From Buxus sempervirens (Eukaryota > Streptophyta > Magnoliopsida > Buxales > Buxaceae), in the NCBI GenBank assembly GCA_947561395.2, contig OX387193.1, positions 33,864,255 through 33,928,254 on the forward strand: 64,000 bases of DNA. The letters are read 5' to 3'. The stretch's first letter is position 1. Every line of letters starts with the position of its first letter. Under the pieces are notes generated by a model that was given only the letters and a program-made list of their open reading frames with translations, did no database searches and had not been told where the DNA came from. Below, piece by piece: positions 58,603 through 64,000 of this stretch. The translations under genes were made by a program, and so were the position numbers.

Positions 58603-61113
58603 TGTAACGCCCCGGATCCGAACCTCATATCCAAACCCGGAGTGTTAAAGTAACAGTGGCCCAAAAACATACTAAACCAGACAATAATTTTAAAATAGAA
58701 CTTTATTCATAATCAGAGTGCGGAAGAAAAATATTAAACCTAAATATAAGTGTGGATTACATAAATCAAAGTATCCAATAATTCCATCAATCAATAGTAA
58801 CCATCAAATAAAAATGTCTGGTAGGGGTTTAACTATAGTACTCTGAAATAACCCATGATCAACTACTATAAACTTCCTAATCAACTGAAACATAAAATAA
58901 TATTGTTCCCTAATCCTACATAGTGAAGTAGTCTTCTTCTCTGTAATCAGAATAGTCCCCTTGCGAATCAGGTTCCACAATGTCCTCACCAAGATAATCT
59001 AAAAACAAATCCGATAAAACGATGTGAGATAATAAAATCTCAGCAAGTAGCCATGTAGAAAAGAAACATTTATATAGTTCTGAATATGCAAACGAATAAT
59101 CAAATTAATCCAGCAATTCAAATCTCAAAACAAACATTCACGATAACTCTTACAGGACGCATGAAATAGGAGATAGAGAATCGACAAGCTATGCCAATAT
59201 GCTACCTAACAGGTTTACAGGTGGACCAGCCACTATCGGTCAGGTTATTTGACACCCAATGGAAGAACTCAACCGATACCGGAGTGAGTTAGCATGTATG
59301 TCCCAACCAATCCAAGAGTGGGTAACGTAGCAACCGACTAATACAGGAGCGGTACTATCCTCGTGATGATGGAATGCCTATGACCTAGAATCCGAACTCT
59401 AATAACATTCCACTTACTAGTTACTCTATGGATCCATGTAAGAGCTAAGCCCACTCAACAGCGGCAAACCAAAACCAAGTAGTAGACATATGTCACCAAA
59501 TCCATATATGCAAAAATCAATAATATAGGCATACGCCAAGTCACATACGTGGAGAGATACATGTCCAAAATCATGGTTTCAATAGGCAAATATGATCTGA
59601 GTGTACATTAAAATCAAATTTCATTTAAAAGAAAAGAGTTTGGAACGATAAACTTGGATAAAAGCTATTTCAGTAAAACGTATCCAAAATCTTTATAAAA
59701 ATTCGATTTAATCAACGGCCAATGCGAACAATCTCTAAACACTCTAATCTTATTGGTACATAAGTTGGAAATCAATAAAAACAATTTTATATTGAAAAAC
59801 TAGGCTGATTTCAAAATATCAGAAAATACTGTCAGGGGCACTTGTGTGGCCATCCGTTAAAACAGGTTTTGAAAAGGTTCTTAGAGAGTTCGTCACTCAA
59901 GAGGGCGCTCAAGCGACGACTCGGGCATTCGATTTATCGAAATCTGTCAACTCTCAGGTTTCAGAACTTTGAAAAAAAAAAAGCACAGGCGGAGCGCCTT
60001 GAGTAGCGCTCGAGCGGCGACAAGCGTCTGCTCTTTACAATTGGCGCTTGGGGTGACGCTCGAGCGTCATTGTAGGCATTCGCTATATTTCGTAGATTTC
60101 TGAAATTCGTGATTTTTCAAATTTTAGATTCATTTTTCCCGAACTTTTAACATCTCAAATCACTTCCAAATCTTGGGTTTTTATCTTCAAAGTACTCTAA
60201 ACTATGCCAGATGATCAAATACATCAAATAACAAACTTTCATAACAAATTATTCACAAACAACCGAAAATCTCTTGTTTAAACAAGTTCATCGATAAACC
60301 AACACATATTCGTTTATGCAAGTTGTAAGGGACTACTTACCTCTCTTCTTAGATTAGATCCTTCACAAACAATTGGGAAACCACTCTCTTGATATTCCAA
60401 ACGAACACAGCAACTCATTTCTGATTTAAATCATTATAAACATGATCTCAGAAAATTTTTCAGCAAACTAAACCATACATGAAATCCATAGATTGAATTT
60501 TAGATTTATTCTCCTACCTTAGATCCCACAAAAACACTCCTTCTTCTCCTTCTGGTCTGATCAAAGCCAAAGCAATGGTTATCAAACACTCTAGAATTCC
60601 AAACATATAAAGGAAAGGCTGCGGCTGTTTCCTTTCTCTCTCTCTCTCTCTCTCTTTTTCCTTCTTTTCTCTCTAACGTGAATGGCAACCTTCTAATTTT
60701 ATTTTCTTTTCATATTTTCGTCCACCACTACTAATTAAACCTAATAATCTTTCTTTTTACCTTCCTACCCTTCAAACTATTCAAACCATTGTATTAACTC
60801 TCAATAAAGTTTATCTTAGTCGATCACACCCTTCTCTAGTGGGATTCAGCCACTTATATAAAGAATTAAATTTTTATTTCTTTTAAATTACTGATTAGTT
60901 AATTTCTCATCATCCAACATCTATAAAATTAATGATACTAATTATCTTAAAACAAAAATATAAACTCACCTTATATTTTAATTCTCCTAGTTCTCCGGGT
61001 CACCCTGCAACTCTCCAGGTTGAACCAATTCCTCATTCTTTGCAATATTAATATTAACAATTAATATAGTTATTTTATCTCATTTATTTATTAATAAAAT
61101 CTATGATTTTACA
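58603..61113 (-). mobile_element. Solo LTR H
   Basis: Starts TGTAACGCCCCGG and ends ATGATTTTACA (2511 bp), with perfect TTGTA duplications (58598-58602, 61114-61118). Sense is minus. No coding sequence. Putative intron 60340 (AGAG then GTAAGTAG) to 58999 (GTTTTTAG). GC-rich block with GGAGCGCC at about 59905-60075; CT microsatellite at 60634-60656. Confidence 0.9.
59266..59353 (-). repeat. Constant-loop hairpin array in solo LTR H
   Basis: Three hairpins with 13-nt loops ACCGATACCGGAG, ACCAATCCAAGAG and ACTAATACAGGAG, and arms AACTCA/TGAGTT, CCCA/TGGG and ACCG/CGGT. Confidence 0.7.
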
Positions 61114-61720
61114 TTGTAACGAACAATCCGTTATCATGTCTTCTATAAATGGGATATGATTCATTGCCTTGTATTGTTGAATGTGAAAATTGACATGGAT
61201 AACCTTCGCTGCTTTTGCCATGCCTCATACATGAGCACCTTGAATTCAACTGTCCATACAGGCCATGAATCATATGTCATGAAACTGTAACATGTAAACT
61301 GGGTTCACTAGTTGCATCTGGGATTTTAGCTCATACAATGCCGCCATAGTTACTGAGTTTATCAATCTCAGACATAATGATCAGCATGTGTACATGAGGA
61401 AAGGCCTCGTTTTTGGAATTCAATGACGTGAACATGTGCAATAAAGACGCCAAGTACCCCTCTGTCTAAAACATCTTTCTTGAGATCTTCACACTTTACA
61501 TGAAATATCCGTGTTGTTAAATCGAGACAATCCTGGACTGTTTGGCCTAGAAGGAGCTCTCTAGTTATTTCATCCCACATTGGATTGCCTATCATTGTGA
61601 TGAATAAGTCAAGTTCGCTGTATTTCTGTACTAAAGCCATTGCATCTTGATAATGATGGTACTTATCTCTTGGACTCCCAATGTATGAGGAAGGAAGAAT
61701 GATTCTTCGTCCAACGTTAC
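61114..61720 (-). pseudogene. Helitron Rep, N-terminal segment (Helitron-like N domain)
   Basis: The minus-strand reading RRIILPSSYIGSPR, HYQDAMALVQKY, LDLFITMIGNP and VIEFQKRGL is the Helitron-like N domain. The HUH-type motif follows as PHVHM, but only after a one-base insertion in the codons just before it (near 61400). The reading then continues through stops (MIHGLYGQLNS, YPIYRRHDNG) to LTR H. The upstream part is cut by LTR I at 61721. Confidence 0.9.
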
Positions 61721-64000
61721 TGTAAAATCCCGAATTTTTAATAATATTAAAAATTAGGATTTTATGGTTGCTAATTGATTTAATTGGTGGAAAATTTCAG
61801 GAAAGAAGAAAGGGAAGTTATTTAGAGGAAATTTCATCATTGAATTATGAGGATTAATTAAGTTGGTAAGTAGTATTTAAGATTTGCTCATTGACTAAAC
61901 TTATGGGGTTAAGAAGTGTGACAATCATAGAATCAAATCAAGTTTAATCATGCTCATGCAGGTAGTAAATGGTGGTGTGGTGTAGCAACGGATTAGGACA
62001 ATTGAATACCTGAGTTGGGCGGCAACTATAAATAGCTACCAAACTTCGGTTAGAAGGTTTAGTCGCTGGATCGATAATCCTAGAGCATCTGAGAAGGAAG
62101 GGAGAGAGATCTAGGGTTTGAAGATTGAAGGTAGACGACAGTTCTAGAGAAGACAGAATAGTTCGAATCTAGAGGGCATTGGATTGGAGAAGGAGTTGGA
62201 ATTTGTTTGGAGCTAAACGTCAGTGCATGGTTTGATTTGATCTGGTGGAATTCTACAAAACAGAGAGTAATCAGGTGAGTTACGATTATAATCTGTAAAT
62301 TAGTCAGAATTATGAACTATTAGAGGTTAGAGATCAGAACGGGGGAGGTTTTTGAGGAATTATGTTGTGTTTGATTCGTGGATTGAGCTCAGATTTGTGA
62401 TCTCCGGAAGGAATTGAGTTGAATTTGAACTAAACAGAGGTAAGTAGCACCTTTAGAAATCTAGTTTATTGTTTGATTTTGTTTGTTAAGAACCTGATCA
62501 TGATTTGAACGAAATAAACTCTGTTTGTATGTATAATGGAGGATAATTTGAAATTCGTTGATATTCTGTTTCGATTAAATCGATGGGTGTGCATCTGAGT
62601 TGTTAAGTGGTTATAGAATGGAATTGAATTGGTTTGGAAGAGGGAAATTGGGTCAGAGATCATGAAGTTCAGGTTTCAAAAAGGAGATGTTACGATTTTA
62701 ATGGATCGCTCAGCCAGGGCGCTTAGGCGAAGCGATCAAATTGGTGCAAATCTTATATGGGTGCCTAGCACATCGCCTAGGTGATGTGCCAGGTGACCCA
62801 CACTTCACAAAAATTGCAGAGATGTCTAGACTAGGCGCTTAGGCGCCCATGCTAGACAACCATTGAAGCTTAGGCTTTTAGTTGCTATAAAATTTGGGGA
62901 TTTTATTCATGGAATTATTTTAAACAAATCTAAAGAGTGAACAATTAAAGTTAATTAGATTAAGAAATATTTCTGGAAGGGATCAATAATTCATTTTATT
63001 AAGTAATTGTGCAACTGTTACAAGAGTAATCTTCTTTAAATGTATGTGGTTTCTAATTTTTAAAATAAAATGAGTTAATGAAAATAATTGCAATGTCTTA
63101 AACTATCAGAAAATGCAACAATGGTTTTGGAAATTATAATTTAATTTGAGTTTGAGATTTGGTTCCAGATTCTAATTTCCTCCATGTACTCAGGGATGCC
63201 CCATGTACTTGGGATGATGATGCCTATGTGTACTCAAGGATGCCCCGTGTACTCGGGATGAGATGATTGTATTTGAGTCGAGTTTGTGCTTATTTGATAT
63301 CATATTAGTTTTGTTTTCGAGTCTAGTTGGCATAGCTCGATATGGATCCATTTAGGAGCTAGATAGTGGAAAGGATTATTCTTTGCTAGATGTAATTCTT
63401 TGTTCATGCACGCATTCCATCGTTTACTCGATGAGGCCTTCTCTGTACTGGTGGGCTGCGGCTTTCCCTCATCTTATCGTGTACTTGGACTATGACTGGT
63501 AGTACATGCTAACCCTTCGCTGTACTGGTAGGGTTCTCCCGCAATAAGACGATGATCTTGTACTCAACTTCACACATAAGCCAGGAGGTGGCACAGTGGA
63601 CATTGACTTTACACTAGTTAAAGGCAGTCTTCTTTCATGAGTCCTACTGGGACTTAATGTTTTAAATTAAAAATTGCGGATTATTTTTACTTGATGAATT
63701 ATTTGATTATAATTGTATTAAAATTGGAAATTGAGGATGTATTATTATGGTTAATCGGATATATATTGTGTTATTGTTATCGTGATATGTTTTACAACTG
63801 AATCATGTTTTAGAACTATAAAATTGTATTTGTAGCATGCATGTCCTACTTGCTAGGATATTTGTATCTCACTACGTTTTGTTCCACAAGTAGACACTAA
63901 CGATTACCCGGAGTATAGGGAGGAGGACTACTACATGGAGGAGTAGTAGTCATTATTTATTTAGTCTTTTGTTGTTTGAGATTACATTGGATGGTGAGTA
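61721..64000 (+). mobile_element. LTR I (runs out of the window)
   Basis: Starts TGTAAAATCCCG after the flank GTTAC (61716-61720). TATA box TATAAATA at 62027. Donor-like AG then GTAAGTAGCACC at 62440; acceptor-like site ending 63890 (weaker, CCACAAG). GC-rich hairpins with AGGCGCTTAGGCG at 62707-62860. The right end and internal region, if any, lie outside. Confidence 0.8.
63187..63535 (+). repeat. TGTACT-loop hairpin cluster in LTR I
   Basis: CCCA/TGGG and CCCG/CGGG each around TGTACT (63200-63213, 63244-63257). Larger ones with the same core in the loop: GATGAGG/CCTCATC (63430-63473) and AACCCT/AGGGTT (63511-63535). Confidence 0.6.

Overview
This is a gene-poor, heterochromatin-like stretch of a flowering-plant nuclear genome. 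It holds Ty3/Gypsy LTR retrotransposons of two plant lineages (Tat/Ogre-like and Tekay-type chromovirus), several solo LTRs and one decayed Helitron, stacked inside one another. I found no host gene, tRNA, rRNA or CRISPR array. The species cannot be named from the sequence.

Left half (1-32 kb): a Tat element, called B here, on the + strand. Its 5' LTR is 789-2548, followed by a PBS of the tRNA-Arg type, a long leader with tandem hairpin repeats, gag-pro, a -1 frame change, RT/RNase H/archaeal-type RNase H/integrase, and an antisense gene (aORF) with one intron. B landed in the aORF of another Tat element (1-788). Solo LTR J (4310-6668) hit B's leader. Solo LTR C (10190-24368, about 2.5 kb net) hit its protease region. 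C was later hit by D (10304-22000), a minus-strand Tat element that carries gag but no pol. D's two 1835-bp LTRs look identical by eye and are flanked by a perfect CCTAA duplication, so D is the youngest large insertion. B's 3' LTR was not found.

Middle (32-40 kb): one LTR (32053-35874) and the 3' non-coding part of another minus-strand Tat-type element, E, rich in tandem repeats, then a gag-like fragment.

Right half (40-64 kb): a Helitron Rep/helicase pseudogene on the minus strand, split by five insertions that mostly have clear 5-bp target duplications: solo LTR K (40659-43410), Tekay element F (43803-56768, itself carrying solo LTR G in gag), a 154-bp TRIM-like solo LTR (58070-58223), solo LTR H (58603-61113) and LTR I (61721 to the window end). 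Across each insertion the Helitron reading resumes.

The most unusual signal is structural. Several unrelated blocks are arrays of short hairpins in which the loop is constant while the two stem arms change together. They occur in the LTRs of F/C, G, K, H and I, in the D leader, and in the E and D 3' regions. The Tekay-type LTRs also share what looks like a leader intron held entirely inside the LTR. B carries a candidate -1 frameshift signal (A9 run plus a perfect 12-bp stem). The same ACGGGC/ACGGTC palindrome clusters sit upstream of the LTR TATA box, in the leader and upstream of the aORF.
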